This document shows, in pieces, positions 11,346 to 22,916 of a stretch of 64,000 bases of DNA. Both the position numbers and the translations under genes were made by a program. This DNA comes from Cladocopium goreaui (lineage: Eukaryota; Sar; Dinophyceae; Suessiales; Symbiodiniaceae). The notes below the pieces were generated by a model, which was given only the letters and a program-made list of their open reading frames with translations, was not told the origin of the DNA and ran no database searches. The stretch's first letter is position 1. Every line of letters begins with the position of its first letter. Location: the NCBI GenBank assembly GCA_947184155.2, contig CAMXCT020000313.1:847972-911971 (forward strand), in the 5' to 3' direction.

Positions 11346-12158
11346 TCTACAGATTTTGAATGATTTTGACATGCCTGGAAAGCTGAAAGCTTGAGATTTT
11401 GAACTGCTGCTGCAAGAAAATTTGTGATTTTCAAGGATGACAACTTAGAAAGAAAAAGTATATATACACATGCAAGACCTTTTAGGCAGACCACTAACTG
11501 AACCAAAGATACTTTGATGAAATGAACCTGAGGGCCATTGCTGCTAAAGTTTCAGATCCTTTTCAAAACTTGGTAAAGGCTGCAAATAATGTTTCTCACG
11601 AAATAATTTCATATGTGTCCCATGACATTTGTCAAGACTGCCTGGAACTTACCAAATAAAATTGCAAGACATTTGGCTAAACAATGGTTCAAGAGTTATT
11701 CATGACTTTTTTGTGTAGGTTTCCCAGTGAAATAGTTCATGGTTAATTAAAAACTTGACAACAATAGTTAAAAAAGAGGCGGCCACAACAGTCCCCTCCC
11801 ATAATATAATATAATATAATATAATATAATATAATATAATATATATACATACAGTATATGTACAAACAAAAATGCATGAAACCGCCTTTCCAATTGTTTC
11901 GATGTTGCACACATGTTTGGCCATCCATGGAAGATGTAAAGTTATCATTTTTCTGCGCGGACAAACGTCAAGTTTATCCGCGCCGACATTGCAACTTTTA
12001 CTGATCGAACAATTTGAGAGAAGAGCATAAAACATTTTAAAACACAGTGTAAAATCAACATTTTCCATATCCATACAAATAAAATGCAATTGGCTTCCGG
12101 GGAACCCCCAGCCTTTACCCTATATATATATACAATGTGTATATAATGTAGCACTCAC

Positions 12159-12246
12159 CATATGCGCTTGCAATGCCCTGTGGCCTAGTTTCATCTCCTT
12201 CTCCACCATCCCCACCTTGGCTTAAAGAGTTTCCAGCGTCCTCGTC
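12159..12246 (-). CDS. Coding exon with canonical splice sites, unknown protein
   Basis: The minus strand has an acceptor CTCCTGTAG| just above 12246 and a perfect consensus donor |GTGAGT just below 12159. The 88-nt exon reads DEDAGNSLSQGGDGGE, then GDETRPQGIASAY, an acidic, Gly-rich, probably disordered segment. I do not recognise the protein. It may belong to the same long minus-strand gene as the exons further right, but linkage cannot be shown from sequence alone. Confidence 0.6.
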
Positions 12247-12254
12247 CTACAGGA

Positions 12255-12400
12255 GCCATTGTGCATATTTAATGGTGGTTTAATGGTGGTTTAATGGTGG
12301 TTTAATGGGATCTAAAATGGTGGTTTAATGGGATCTAAAATGGTGGTTTAATGGGATTTAATGGTGTTTAATGGGGATTTAATGGTGTTTAATGGGATTT
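12255..12400. repeat. TTTAATGGTGG / TTTAATGGGATCTAAAATGGTGG minisatellite
   Basis: Tandem copies of TTTAATGGTGG grade into longer TTTAATGGGAT units. A one-ended family A terminus (TACCATCTGGTTATGACTAA) begins at about 12401. Confidence 0.85.
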
Positions 12401-12512
12401 ACCATCTGGTTATGACTAACATAGCCATGGAAAATCACACGGGCTACAGAAACCTGGTGAAAATGTTGGTTCAATCCACAAAAAATCCCAGGTGAATGAG
12501 GGCAATTTTCCT

Positions 12513-12627
12513 CTGGTTGGTGGTTTCAACCTACCCCCTCTGAAAAATATGAGTGAGTAACAGTTGGGATGGTGATTATCCCATATATTATGGAAAAATA
12601 AAAGCCATGTTCCAAACCACCAACCAG
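12513..12627. repeat. Inverted-repeat element, family B
   Basis: The termini are CTGGTTGGTGGTTT and AAACCACCAACCAG, exact reverse complements. The interior has the family B word ATTATCCCATATATTATGG. Read on either strand, the ends give CTG|GTTGGT and AACCAG|, i.e. a GT...AG unit of 112 nt. Confidence 0.8.
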
Positions 12628-12629
12628 CT

Positions 12630-15035
12630 ATGAAACTGTAACAAGAACTGGCCACATGAGCAACCTCGGAATACCGAGGAGAAACGAAGAACTGGTGTAT
12701 TCTGGCATGGCTACAGGGTCCAAACCTCGAATGTGGGAAACCCACCAACATGGAACTGATTTTTGCCACTTGGGATTGGAAGATCATCGGAACCAACACC
12801 AATTCTTCGGGACTCCGGATTCCGGTTTTCTACTAGTTACAGCCTCATTGGGATTTTGGCTGAAAATCGTGTGCCCCTAAAATCCATCCAATTCCATAAA
12901 AATCATTGATCATCCGTTTCTCAATAATGTGCAATTCAAACAACCCATGTCTTCTCATTCTAGTCTCACTGGTAACACAACCATTTCTCCACAAAACCCC
13001 CGGCCATCATCGCGCCCATCCGTCCTTCACTGACCTTGAACGGACTTTGCACCGACAAAATCTGGCTTTTGAAACCAGCAAAAAGAGGAAATCCATCAGC
13101 AAGAAGCGGAAATTCACTGCATTTTTCAGCGATGTTCGGCAATCGAAAACCCTGAGATTAAAAAGATTAAACCAAGAAGAGTTGAAAATGTTGAAATATG
13201 ACAAACTTTGGGATGGGAATGGGGTCACCTATGGGATTTTATGAGACAATCACTGGAATGAGGACAATGGCCTCAAAAGCATTCAAAAATCATTCCCTAC
13301 AATCATCACAACTTCCCAAAATCATCCGAACAAAAATAGAACAAAACCAAATTATTCATTAAACTCATCCCTATTTTTCCTTTAAGACAACCAAAAAACA
13401 ACTTTTTGGGCTAAAACTCTCCACTTCTCCGCTTCGTGCTCCGCCAGCTGTGTTCCCGCACTCCGCGCGTACCGGAGGTGGCGGCGTCAGCTCAGTCTTC
13501 AGCAATCTGGGCGACCAGGTCTCGGGGTCGAATTTTCTGTGGTATGAAACGACCCGTAACGACCCCGAAATCCCAATTTCAGACACTTCTGGGGTTTCAG
13601 ATGGTTTCAGTGTTTATTGCATTTTATTGCATGATAATATGCCATGCACCTGATGGAATGCAAAAAAAATCAGCCTGTTTGCTCGACATCGATGCTTTGG
13701 AGTGGAGAGGAAAACAAAAATCCGATGAATACGATTTGCATAGCCCAAAAAAAGCTGTCCGGGGAGCCCAATCTGTGGGTCTTCGGTAAGTCAAAGACTA
13801 CATGGCCCGATGGCTATGAATTCCCCCCGCAGAGACCCATGAAGTTTCGACAAGTTTGTGATGGATTCATGAAGTTTCGCCCCATAGTTCCATATGTTCC
13901 ATGGTTTTTTTCAGTGGAATGAGGTTCCCAAAAAACATCTATGGCATGGGGTCCCCAAATTCAGATCTTTTTTTTTCGCCGACCTGGATTTGTGGTGCCC
14001 AGTTTCCCAGAAATGTCGGCGATTTTTGGGGGTTCATACGGAAACTTGGAAAACTGCTCATGACTCATGACGGTTTCTTCATTTCTTCATCCTTGACCGT
14101 TGGATTCCTGAGGTTTTCATCGGCTTTATGAAGATCCTGCATTGAAATCCAATGTTTTTTGTTGATATTCATAGATGAGGGATCATGGTAATTCAAATTC
14201 TTGCCTTGTCATAGTTAGAAAACCTCGGCCATGAAGTCTTGGGGAAGTTTAGATTGTTGAGGAAAATCCGAATGATCATGTGAATTATTCATGAAAGTAA
14301 AAATGCAGATTGTGGGTATCATGCTAAAAATAATGAAAAAAAAACGACCTTGGTATCAGATTCAGACCCAGATTTGAAAGGTCGCTATATATATGTATAT
14401 ATGTATATGTTTTTTTTCCATTGGGTACTGAAATTGCACGTGCTCCGGGGGTTGGAGGAGATATGTATGCACATACAGTAATGTAGTATGCACTTTCTAC
14501 ACTTCATGCACTTTGGTTGGCACCTTACCTTATTTTGGGGACAAGAAGCAGCCTGGATATGAGGGTCTTCCCAGTTATCCCAATTGCTAGCTCACTACGA
14601 GAATAGTCACTATTTCAGTCGTTGCATATCCTACAATGCTGATGAAATCCCTTCGGTGCTGTCGTTTTTCCCCACAAAAAAAGCACTGCACCAGCCGCAG
14701 CTAAAGCTGTCAGCGAGAAAGCCCAAGGTTCAAAATTTCCTATCCGGCTATCCTGTCCAAAAACTTGAAGCTTCACGAGAGCCAGGGTTCTTTGATGTAT
14801 TTTTCGAGGGACCGAGGGACCATCAGACTATCATTTCCGCTGTCATCAAAGATTGCTGGAAAATTCCCCCTCTAGTTCGATGATTTTCTCACTCAAATCC
14901 CCTGAAAAATAGGGGATTTCCCAGCGGCTTCCACGTTTGATTGCCGAAGGCTATCCCGATTTTGTCGCTTCCACGTTTCAATTTCGGTGGTGACAGAAAT
15001 ATAGTTCCAGGCCACCTTTGGCTTCCAAGAAACAC
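12630..15035. other. No confident gene; GC-rich islands at 13420-13530 and 14690-14735
   Basis: The island at 13420-13530 has a plausible plus exon (acceptor GTGCTCCGCCAG|, donor GACCAG|GTCTCG, reading LCSRTPRVPEVAASAQS) and a rival minus reading (TWSPRLLKTELTPPPP). The second has a plus reading TAPAAAKAVSEKAQ before a GTTCAA donor. A plus-strand frame at 13020-13243 (Lys/Arg-rich, ERTLHRQNLAFETSKKR) is also open. None is decisive. Confidence 0.3.
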
Positions 15036-15039
15036 TTGC

Positions 15040-15107
15040 CGATGACTGGGAAAATGATATTCCTCCTCAGCACTGGCGCACTGGCGATCAACCAAACGGA
15101 AACGGTG
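15040..15107 (-). CDS. Coding exon with GC donor, unknown protein
   Basis: An acceptor TTTTTTTCAG| lies directly above 15107 and a consensus GC donor (CATCG|GCAAGT) directly below 15040. The 68-nt exon reads HRFRLVDRQCASAEEE, then YHFPSHR. GC-AG introns are known to be common in dinoflagellates. No family is recognised. Confidence 0.55.
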
Positions 15108-15109
15108 CT

Positions 15110-16870
15110 GAAAAAAATCCCAAGGCATCATGAGCCAAGAAATCCCATGGGACTTATGTTAGGAGCTTTCCTAAGTCAGGGCACCCAAAAAAAACATCCG
15201 GTTTTTTTTTCGGATTTTCCATGAAATAAACCATCCAGCGAACTTGGGGTACCATGACTGTGGAAACCCCCATGACTGGACTTATGTTACTTATGTTCAC
15301 TAGCCATCGCCATTACATGTAGGTTCAATGGTGGAGCCCTGCGAGTCGCACGTTTTTCTGCTGCGGGATTTGGGCCGGGACAAAAAAAAGCCCCAGCTTT
15401 AGGGGTCCGAAAACGCGGTAGTTCACTACCAAGCATGAAAAAAACTCGTCCCATGAAAAGTGCAGTTTTAACACACCTTCAGTGGCTCAATATTTCAGTC
15501 CTGACTTTTGTTGTACCGATGGAAAAACTGTTCGGTGCAAAATCGGAAGATAGAAAAGCCATTCCAAAGTCATTCCATGTGAGTAGTAGAATGGTTTGTC
15601 TCCAAAATAGGGGATGCGATTGGAAAAGACAACCGTGTTTTTTCAACGAAGAAAATGACCACCATCAACAGTCTTTTTTTGGATTCCAACCATCGATTCG
15701 GTTCCATCACTTTTTTTCGCAGTCTTTAGACACCCATGATATTTTCATCACAAAACACCACCTAGAAGATCTTCAAAATTGTGATTGGGGGTTAAAAAAT
15801 AACTCCAAGTTGTAGTCGGTCTTCAGACACCCTGTTATACTATATACCCGTTACTCTTTTCAGTTCAAAAGCCCATGATCTGAATCTCATACTGTACTAC
15901 GATGAATTCCAATTCCATTTTGATGGTCAAAGCCCGTTTTTCCTTGATGGTCACTCTTTTATGGTCACCATCAATGTTGATATATAGTTACGCGCATCCC
16001 CCTTTTTCTGCTGCTAAAATTCCATGAATTGAATAAACAAAAACAACTCCGCCTAGATGTGTTCCTGTTTCTGGTATCATGATGGTCACTACCAACATTG
16101 ATGGTGTTGATTTGATGGTTAGATGTACAGTTACACCATGTTACACCCCATGTTTTGCTATCTATCACCACCATTCCCTCCAAGTGACTCCAAAGCTGAC
16201 GGATTTCGCCTGCCAAGTTGGGATGGCTATTTCGTCCCCACCTGTTTCTGGTCTCTCATGTCATGTGAAAAATCTCAAAGGAAGGAATGGATAGAAAATG
16301 ATAGAAACTATGAATAGAATACACATAGTAAGTGGAATTATTATAGTTTAAACTATGAATAATTATTATAGTAAGTGTCATGTATAGAAAACACATCAAA
16401 AACAACGTTTCATTGAGTGACATGTTATGGACCGAAAAACTCGCCAAACTGCGGGATCATGTCTGGCGGGGAACAACAAACAAAAAGCCAAACATGCTGG
16501 TCATTATGGAAAGAATTCTGCCAAATCTCTATTCCAGTTTAAGAATATTATAATGTATATATATATTATTAATATTATTGTATTATTATTGTTATTATTT
16601 GTTATTTGTATTATTGTTATTATCATTATTGTTATTATTGTTATTACGTACTATCATTATTTATTATTACTATTATCATATATATATATACACACCTGTG
16701 TAACTGTATGTTTGTAATATATGTAAAAAAAAATGTACATCATGGAGAGTTCATGGGTTTCACCCCTCAATTTCGGGGTAAAATGGTCCAATCGCCCCAA
16801 AACAGCCACTGCAATTGGCAATTATACGTCTCAGCTAGGCACACAGCTATTAGTCCTGAAAAAAAAAACC
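15110..16870. other. No gene recognised; TTATTA-type repeat at 16550-16690
   Basis: AT-rich sequence with a TTATTATTG microsatellite. Open frames of 60-126 residues (for example 15435-15815, plus) have no recognised domain and no splice support. Confidence 0.4.
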
Positions 16871-16875
16871 TTAGT

Positions 16876-16957
16876 TACCCTCTAAATGACCATTAATAGT
16901 GGATTTTCCCATTAAAAATGGTGATTTTCCATAGTTATGTTAGTTTACCAGAGGGTA
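16876..16957. repeat. Short family A element
   Basis: It opens TACCCTCTAAATGACC and ends GTTAGTTTACCAGAGGGTA. The left terminal arm lacks the usual CTGGT, so this copy could not provide the left GT. The interior has TTTTCCCATTAAAAATGG. Confidence 0.6.
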
Positions 16958-17085
16958 ACCCCTTAACTGCCATTAACCCATAATCAGGACATTCTCTAGC
17001 AACGATGGCGCTTCGTACCATGGGCTTCCTTATCTGGCGAAGTTTACGGAGGTCTAACAAAGGAATTCATTGGGTGTTTTATAGG

Positions 17086-17693
17086 AATTTACTATATATA
17101 TATAATGGGGGATATAAATGGGAGATTATCCCTAATATATCAATGGAGATATTATGAAGATAATCTCGGAAAAATCTATGTATAGGAATCTATAGCAACC
17201 AACCAAAGAATGGTTACCCTCTGCTAAGAACTAGCATGGTTTAACATAGCTGTGGAAAATGGCCCATGTAATTTGATGCTTTACCTAGTGAAAATGGTGA
17301 ATTTCCATCACTTCCCTTTTTTGGAAAAACAATCCTCTAAGGAGACTGAATGGGTCATGCAGACTGGTCTCAAAATCATCACTAAAAGAACCCATTCTAT
17401 TCTCGGTTGTAGGACCACAAAAACGTCGGTGAGTTGCAAATGCACCCACGGAAATGTCAACCTACCGAATAGTCATGTTCGGAGTATATCAATGCGGGAT
17501 GTGCCTGAACTGAATTTTTGGGTCTTGGCTCTGCATCATGAGCAATAAACCATGATAACTGATAGCCCTCCAAAAAGTGATGCTGTGAGTTGGTTTATGT
17601 CCCATTTATCACTTTTGGGAGATTATCTCCATAATATCTCCATTGATATATTAGGGATAATCTCCCATTTATATCCCCCACTATATATATATA
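17086..17693. repeat. Long inverted repeat, ~75-bp arms, ~455-bp spacer
   Basis: The left arm (17086-17166) includes GGGGGATATAAATGGGAG, ATTATCCCTAATATATC and AATGGAGATATTATG. The right arm (17622-17693) carries the reverse complement almost without change (CATAATATCTCCATT, GATATATTAGGGATAAT, CTCCCATTTATATCCCC). The spacer has a one-ended family A piece and a 98-residue open frame with no recognised family. Confidence 0.85.
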
Positions 17694-17980
17694 TCTTCAT
17701 TTTCCCCATATGACTCCTGATCCATGAATTTGCGAATGGAACAAGTTTTGCATTTTTCAGGTGTTTGACCCAGAAAAATCCGTGAAAACACAACCCACCA
17801 TTGGGATTCCCGAACCTCAAAATCCCTGAATTGTTTCCCTTATCCCACTTGTTGCTTTTTGCTTATAACACTGTGCATAAATGTGCTAAGTAGGCTTTGC
17901 AAAACAAGAGTTAATTCTTGAGAATGAGAGAAACAAAGCCAATTATTACAGGATTTCAATGAGTTAAAACCATTCAAAAC

Positions 17981-18029
17981 CATGGGAATTTGTGGGTCGG
18001 AAAGCTGCCTCCTGCGCCTCCGGCGATGC
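17981..18029 (-). CDS. Short coding exon, unknown protein
   Basis: An acceptor GAAATCCCCAG| is followed by ASPEAQEAAFRPTNSH and a donor CCATG|GTTTTG. The exon is 49 nt. The Ala/Glu/Pro-rich composition matches the exons between 22 and 30 kb. Confidence 0.45.
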
Positions 18030-18199
18030 CTGGGGATTTCACCATGGGAACTTCATTGACTTCAATCCAATGTTTCACTTATTTTGTCATGCTTGAAATC
18101 ACCCTAAATTGTTTGCTATCAAAAAAAACACGAAGTTCCCCATACTCAGTATAGTGCCATCAAAAATTAATTAAGATTTTTACTGTAAGTAGCGGAAGT

Positions 18200-18500
18200 C
18201 AATAAGTTTTATCTGCATTCATGAATCTACTTGAGAAGGGGGGGGCGAAAGGTAGGCGGGGGAAAATACAGGAGGGACAGGCAAGAGGAGCCGCGACTGT
18301 TTGTGACGCAAGCGCGCGGTCGTTGAGCATCGCCCTGTCATGTCCTGAGATGTTAGCTTTGACCACGGAAAGGAAATCTGCACAAAAATGAAGTTTACCA
18401 TCTGGCGTGAGATGGCGCGGATCCGACACTTGGAATTCAACTTTGACATGGTGTCATAGACATGACAGGTGGGAAGCTTTGCTTTTTGGACCTGCAACTG
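18200..18500. other. GC-rich island, probably coding, strand unresolved
   Basis: The minus strand reads FLSVVKANISGHDRAML, then NDRALASQTVAAPLACPS, after an acceptor TTTTTGTGCAG|. The plus strand gives a short frame MKFTIWREMARIRHLEFN ending in TAG. Both look protein-like and cannot both be real. No family is recognised. Confidence 0.35.
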
Positions 18501-19170
18501 TCCGGATTTATCGCTACCCATGCCTTCTCATTATTTATCTCGCCTTCGCTAATCTCAACCCATTTTACCTCATTATTTCTCATTATTTCTCATTGTTTCT
18601 CGTCGCACCTCCTCTTGTCTCGAAATTTTGCATCATCAAAGATTTCAAAGACTTCAAACCTTTACATGAGAGGTCATATGGTGGAAAAATGTTGCTCAAA
18701 CCATGGAAAGCGATATCGTGACCTACTTGAAACGAGAACGGGTTGAAAGGTGTTGTCGGTTTTGCAGAATTTGGGTGTGTGTAGCAACCCCTGCATTATT
18801 TTAATATTCGTCGGATGTAAATAGTGTAGCTCCCAAATCAGCATCTATCGTGAAGAGCACCCAAAACCATATCATTAGCCAGGGACCAGATGATGTTCGG
18901 CTATTTTGACCCTTAGTTTTGGTCCCAACTCACGGCTTGTCTTAGCTCAATTTATCTCGTGTCCACTGTAACTCATCATATCTCTTCTCCTCTCATCTCA
19001 TCAATCGCATCCCATCCCGTCGCCTCATATCATCTTATCATCTTTCATCATCTCATACATCATCTGCCATCATTTTCCATATCTTTAGTTATCCCGTTCT
19101 TCAATCCAGTGACAAACCATTGTCACATTGCATCGTCTGCGTCCCTTTCCCCTGGGCCTCAAATCTTTCA

Positions 19171-19671
19171 GGACGAGAGATTGGCGATACTCCCTGGTAC
19201 GACCCAGAGTGTCAAAGCATGCAAAGCATTCATCTCACAAATGTTCGACGCGAGGACAGTTACGACAAATGCTCGATGGAGCCGCTGAGCGCTGGAGCCG
19301 CTGGAGCCGATGAGGCCGATGAGGCCGATGGAGCCGCTGGAGCCGATGAGGCCGATGAGGCCGATGAGGCCGATGGAGCCGATGAGGCCGCTGGAGCCGA
19401 CGGAGCCGCTGGAGCCGATGAGGCCGATGGAGCCGCTGGAGCTGATGAGGTCGATGGAGCCGATGAAGCCGATTTAGCCGATGAGGCCGATGGAGCCGAT
19501 GAGGCCGATGGAGCCGATGGAGCCGGAGCCGATGAGGCCGATGGAGCCGATGAGGCCGATGAGGCCGATGAGGCCGATGACGCCGATGAGGCCGATGGAG
19601 CCGCTGGAGCCGATGGAGCCGCTGGAGCCGCTGGAGCCGATGAAGCCGATGGAGCCGATGACTGGAGCTGA
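19171..19671 (+). CDS. Possible terminal exon: unique head plus Ala/Asp/Glu/Gly repeat tail
   Basis: After an acceptor-like AATCTTTCAG|, the plus strand reads REIGDTPWYDPECQSMQ, then SIHLTNVRREDSYDKCS. It then runs straight into about 140 residues of ADEADGAAGADEADGA-type repeat and ends DWS at a TGA (19669). The head is protein-like and in frame with the repeat. The minisatellite is open in other frames on both strands too, so the reading is not proven. If real, the product would have a highly acidic, low-complexity C-terminal tail. Confidence 0.35.
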   Translation, partial: GREIGDTPWYDPECQSMQSIHLTNVRREDSYDKCSMEPLSAGAAGADEADEADGAAGADEADEADEADGADEAAGADGAAGADEADGAAGADEVDGADEADLADEADGADEADGADGAGADEADGADEADEADEADDADEADGAAGADGAAGAAGADEADGADDWS

Positions 19672-20192
19672 TGAGGTCGATGGAGCCGATGAAGCCGATT
19701 TAGCCGATGAGGCCGATGAGGCCGATGACGCCGATGAGGCCGATGGAGCCGCTGGAGCCGATGGAGCCCCTGGAGCCGATGAAGCCGATGGAGCCGATGG
19801 AGCCGATGGAGCCGATGACTGGAGCTGATGAGGTCGATGGAGCCGATGAAGCCGATTTAGCCGATGAGGCCGATGAGGCCGATGAGGCCGATGGAGCCGA
19901 TGGAGCCGGAGCCGATGAGGCCGACGGAGCCGATGAGGCCGATGAGGCCGATGAGGCCGATGAGGCCGATGGAGCCGCTGGAGCCGATGGAGCCGATGGA
20001 GCCGCTGGAGCCGCTGGAGCCGATGAAGCCGATGGAGCCGATGAGGCCGATGGAGCCGCTGGAGCCGATGGAGCCGATGGAGCCGCTGGAGCCGCTGGAG
20101 CCGATGAAGCCGATGGAGCCGATGAGGCCGATGGAGCCGCTGGAGCCGATGAGGCCGATGGAGCCGATGGAGCCGATGCAGGCCGATGGACA
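19268..20192. repeat. 9-bp minisatellite GCCGATGAG / GCCGATGGA / GCCGCTGGA
   Basis: About 100 copies of a 9-bp unit vary mainly at two positions, with a higher-order pattern: a block with ACTGGAGCTGATGAGGTC recurs near 19660 and 19817. All positions are multiples of three, so long frames stay open on both strands (183 residues plus, 266 residues minus). The minus reading (His/Arg/Leu repeats) is an artefact of the unit. Confidence 0.95.
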
Positions 20193-20199
20193 GGCCGAT

Positions 20200-20590
20200 G
20201 GACCAGGCGCGCCACAATGCAAAGCACCCATGCTCTGAAAGTGGCGCTTGGCGCCAGAGATAAATTCTATGCAATATTGCCAGTATAAAGAGAGTTGCAG
20301 GTTACAGCTACATGTATCGAGACACCTTAACCCATTCCACCCTGCCTACATGCACAAGAAGTGGTGCCGCAAAATCGACGCCAACCGTCAATGGCACGGG
20401 GGGCCCCCCCTTAAGTGGAGATTCAATACTCTCAGCTCTCAATTTCCGTGAAAGGGCCAGCCACCTCCCCCAGTACTAAACTAGTACTACAGTACATAGA
20501 ACTCAGGTAGCCTAGGCTACCTTTCGTGATCAAAGTTTGATGGTTGGTTCATTAATGTCGTAAACCCAATAATCTCTTCCCCCTACTACT
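20200..20590. other. No gene recognised
   Basis: A GC-richer start (20200-20260) fades into AT-rich sequence. There are no splice-bounded coding islands. Confidence 0.4.
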
Positions 20591-20599
20591 AAACGTAGC

Positions 20600-21150
20600 C
20601 CAAATACTAAAAACTAGGGTCCATTTCCAATGTTGGGAAATGTCAGATTGACCAATTTGATTTCTAATTGATCCCCTTTAGAAAACAATGTAAAAATGAA
20701 GGTCCGACCCTAATAATAAAAACTATAGTCAACACCGGGGTGTTTTCTATTAGGATCCATTCTGTAAAATCGAAAAAGTGCGTTTTTTAAGATGAAGGTG
20801 TTTAATTCATTATAAGCTTTGAAATCCAATTGTTGGCAATATTTTAATAGATTTTAAAAGGGAATTTTATCGATTTTGAAATATAGACAAAAATTGGGTG
20901 TTTATATTGCGGTTTTTAGTTTAATATTAGGGGAACCTTCGAAATTCCTTGTTTGGCAATATGTTAATTAGATGTTAAAAAGAATTTAATCGATTTTGAC
21001 ATCGAAAAGCTTAGCTTTCTTAATTAATGTGTTTAATTTAAGATTAGGGGAACCTTCGAAATCCAATTTTTTGACAATATTCTAATCCGATTTGAAAAGG
21101 AATTGAGTCGATTTTGAAATAGAAACGTTGAGTTTGAAGCTTTAATACAC
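20600..21150. repeat. Degenerate ~115-bp tandem repeat
   Basis: Four diverged copies share GGGGAACCTTCGAAATCC, GGCAATATTTTAATAGAT and TTTATCGATTTTGAAAT. It is AT-rich and without coding potential. Confidence 0.7.
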
Positions 21151-21159
21151 CCTGCTAAA

Positions 21160-22685
21160 TACCCCCATTACTAAGTTAACTTCTCCAGGGATTTTTCAAA
21201 AATCGCCTCACTGAGATCACACCACCGGGGGTTTCTCGGCCGCGGCGAAGACGGCGAAGGTAGAGGCTCCTCACAAAATGATGCGCTCGATTTGAGCAAG
21301 AATTTTCTTGGGATGTTTATTGATGTTTATGATTTAACCAAAGTACAGGGTCTTTATTTGCCGTGAAAAAAAAAAGAAAACATCATTAAACGGATTGAAT
21401 CTGTTTGACCTGGCGATGAACCAGGAATCGTTTTTTGGGTTAATTCACCCCAAGTAGGGTGAGCAGGGTTACTGCAGTTATGACAAAAACGATTCCGGCG
21501 AAGCAAGTAGCAAAATTGATCAGTCAAGTGGCACAGTTTCACCATGTTTCACCAGAAAATGTGGGATTTTACCATATGTTACCATATTTTACCATATTTT
21601 ACCAGCAAATTTGATAGTTAACACAAATGGTCTGACCAACAAGAGAATCGGATCCGAAAAAAAAAAAACGGGAGGGCAACATGTTGCCCGGCACCAAAAA
21701 CATCCAAAACCCATGGGATTTCAACCACATCAACTGGGATTTCGGCATTTGAAACACTTCAGTTTTGACAAATCAACATCACATGAATCACATGCATTTG
21801 TCCTATGTCTCCTACTGCCACATGTACCACATTTCACACCACCTACTGAATCTAAACTCCAATTCCACTTGCAGACATGTCAGTGTGCAGTGGATTCTTC
21901 AGAACCTTCCACCTGGTCGACCTGATACCAAGTAAGGCACGGAGCCAGGGTTAGGGTTGTGGTTAAACTAGTTGTAACTAGTTGGAGCAATACTAGGGAG
22001 GCCCTTTTGAGCTTTTGCCGGTTTTGAGAAGGTTTTCCGGAAGAAAAACAAGGAGTTCAACCAAGGCAATGTGGTGAAATAAGCAACCCACCTTGCGATG
22101 TCAGCTGAGGGATGAGATCACTGGAGAGGAAACTCATCGGACCGACCATTGATCCAATTTTTGCAGAAATACCTGTTTTCGATTCCCCTAAAATACAACT
22201 TTTTTGCATCCTCCAGGATGGAAGCTGGCCATTTTTTTCAACGAAAACGGAGAATCCCTTGGGATCCCGACGTCGACGTCGACGTCCGCAGTTGGTACCG
22301 CCCTTGAAGGCTCTGGCTCCTGGCGAACACGGCCGAATCAAGCAGAGATTACTAGAAATCATGTGACGATTGATGTTTTTAAGGAAAAACCTATGGGTTA
22401 TATAATGTTATATACTGTGATATACTTGGTATATGGCCTAGTACAGGATGGTTAGTTGTAACTGTAACAAAATAATACCAAACGTTTCAGGCCTGTGAAT
22501 TGTAGTATCATTTTCCTAGATGTTCGATCTATTCCACTGCAACCAGTTTAAACCTTGGAGGCATCTTGCTGGCGGGTCAAACATTCGGAATGGCCTAGCT
22601 CCAGTCTCAGTTTCAGGATTGGTGTCAGGGAAATTCTCCGGAAACTCCACCATCAGATGTCATTGGAAAAAAGCATGCTAAAACC
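21160..22685. other. No confident gene; small GC islands
   Basis: Islands at 21225-21270 and 22265-22340 (with a CGTCGACGTCGACGTC run) could be exons but have no decisive frame. A TTTTACCATATTTTACC short repeat is at 21570-21606. Confidence 0.35.
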
Positions 22686-22688
22686 TTG

Positions 22689-22799
22689 CTGGTTGGTGGT
22701 ATACCTACAAGTACCCCTCGGAAAATGATGGAGTTCGTCAATGGGAAGGATTATCCCATATATTATGGAAAATAAAAAATGTTTGAAACCACCAACCAG
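22689..22799 (-). repeat. Family B element that appears to be an intron (introner)
   Basis: The termini CTGGTTGGTGGTATACC and AACCACCAACCAG are inverted repeats, with the family word ATTATCCCATATATTATGG inside. On the minus strand the element begins CTG|GTTGGT at 22796 and ends ACCAACCAG| at 22689, a 108-nt GT...AG interval. The exon at 22797-22916 ends in phase 0 exactly at the CTG. The sequence downstream of the AG continues in frame as QGFSMLFSNDI and then a TGA. The inserted element itself therefore seems to supply both splice sites. Confidence 0.6.
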
Positions 22800-22916
22800 C
22801 TTGGCTTGCTGTTGATATGTTTGACTCAAATCCTCTAAGACTGCGCGGTCCTGCACGACTTGGGCCTCATCCGGCAGCGCCGCTGCTTCCGCGGCCAGGG
22901 CCGTCGGCGCCAGCGC
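22797..22916 (-). CDS. Coding exon (40 codons), unknown Ala-rich helical protein
   Basis: The acceptor CTTTTTCAG| lies just above 22916 and the donor CTG|GTTGGT just below 22797. The exon is exactly 40 codons, phase 0: ALAPTALAAEAAALPDEA, QVVQDRAVLEDLSQTYQQ, QAKL. The composition is Ala/Gln/Leu-rich with heptad-like spacing, so a helix is likely. The donor is part of a family B inverted-repeat element. Family unknown. Confidence 0.65.

Noticed and set aside
19474..20274. 266-residue minus-strand open frame of His/Arg/Leu repeats
   Set aside because: It is a frame translation of the 9-bp minisatellite; the unit length keeps several frames open and there is no unique sequence of protein-like quality in this frame.
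21946..21960. Telomere-like AGGGTTAGGGTT
   Set aside because: Two units only, in an ordinary context.
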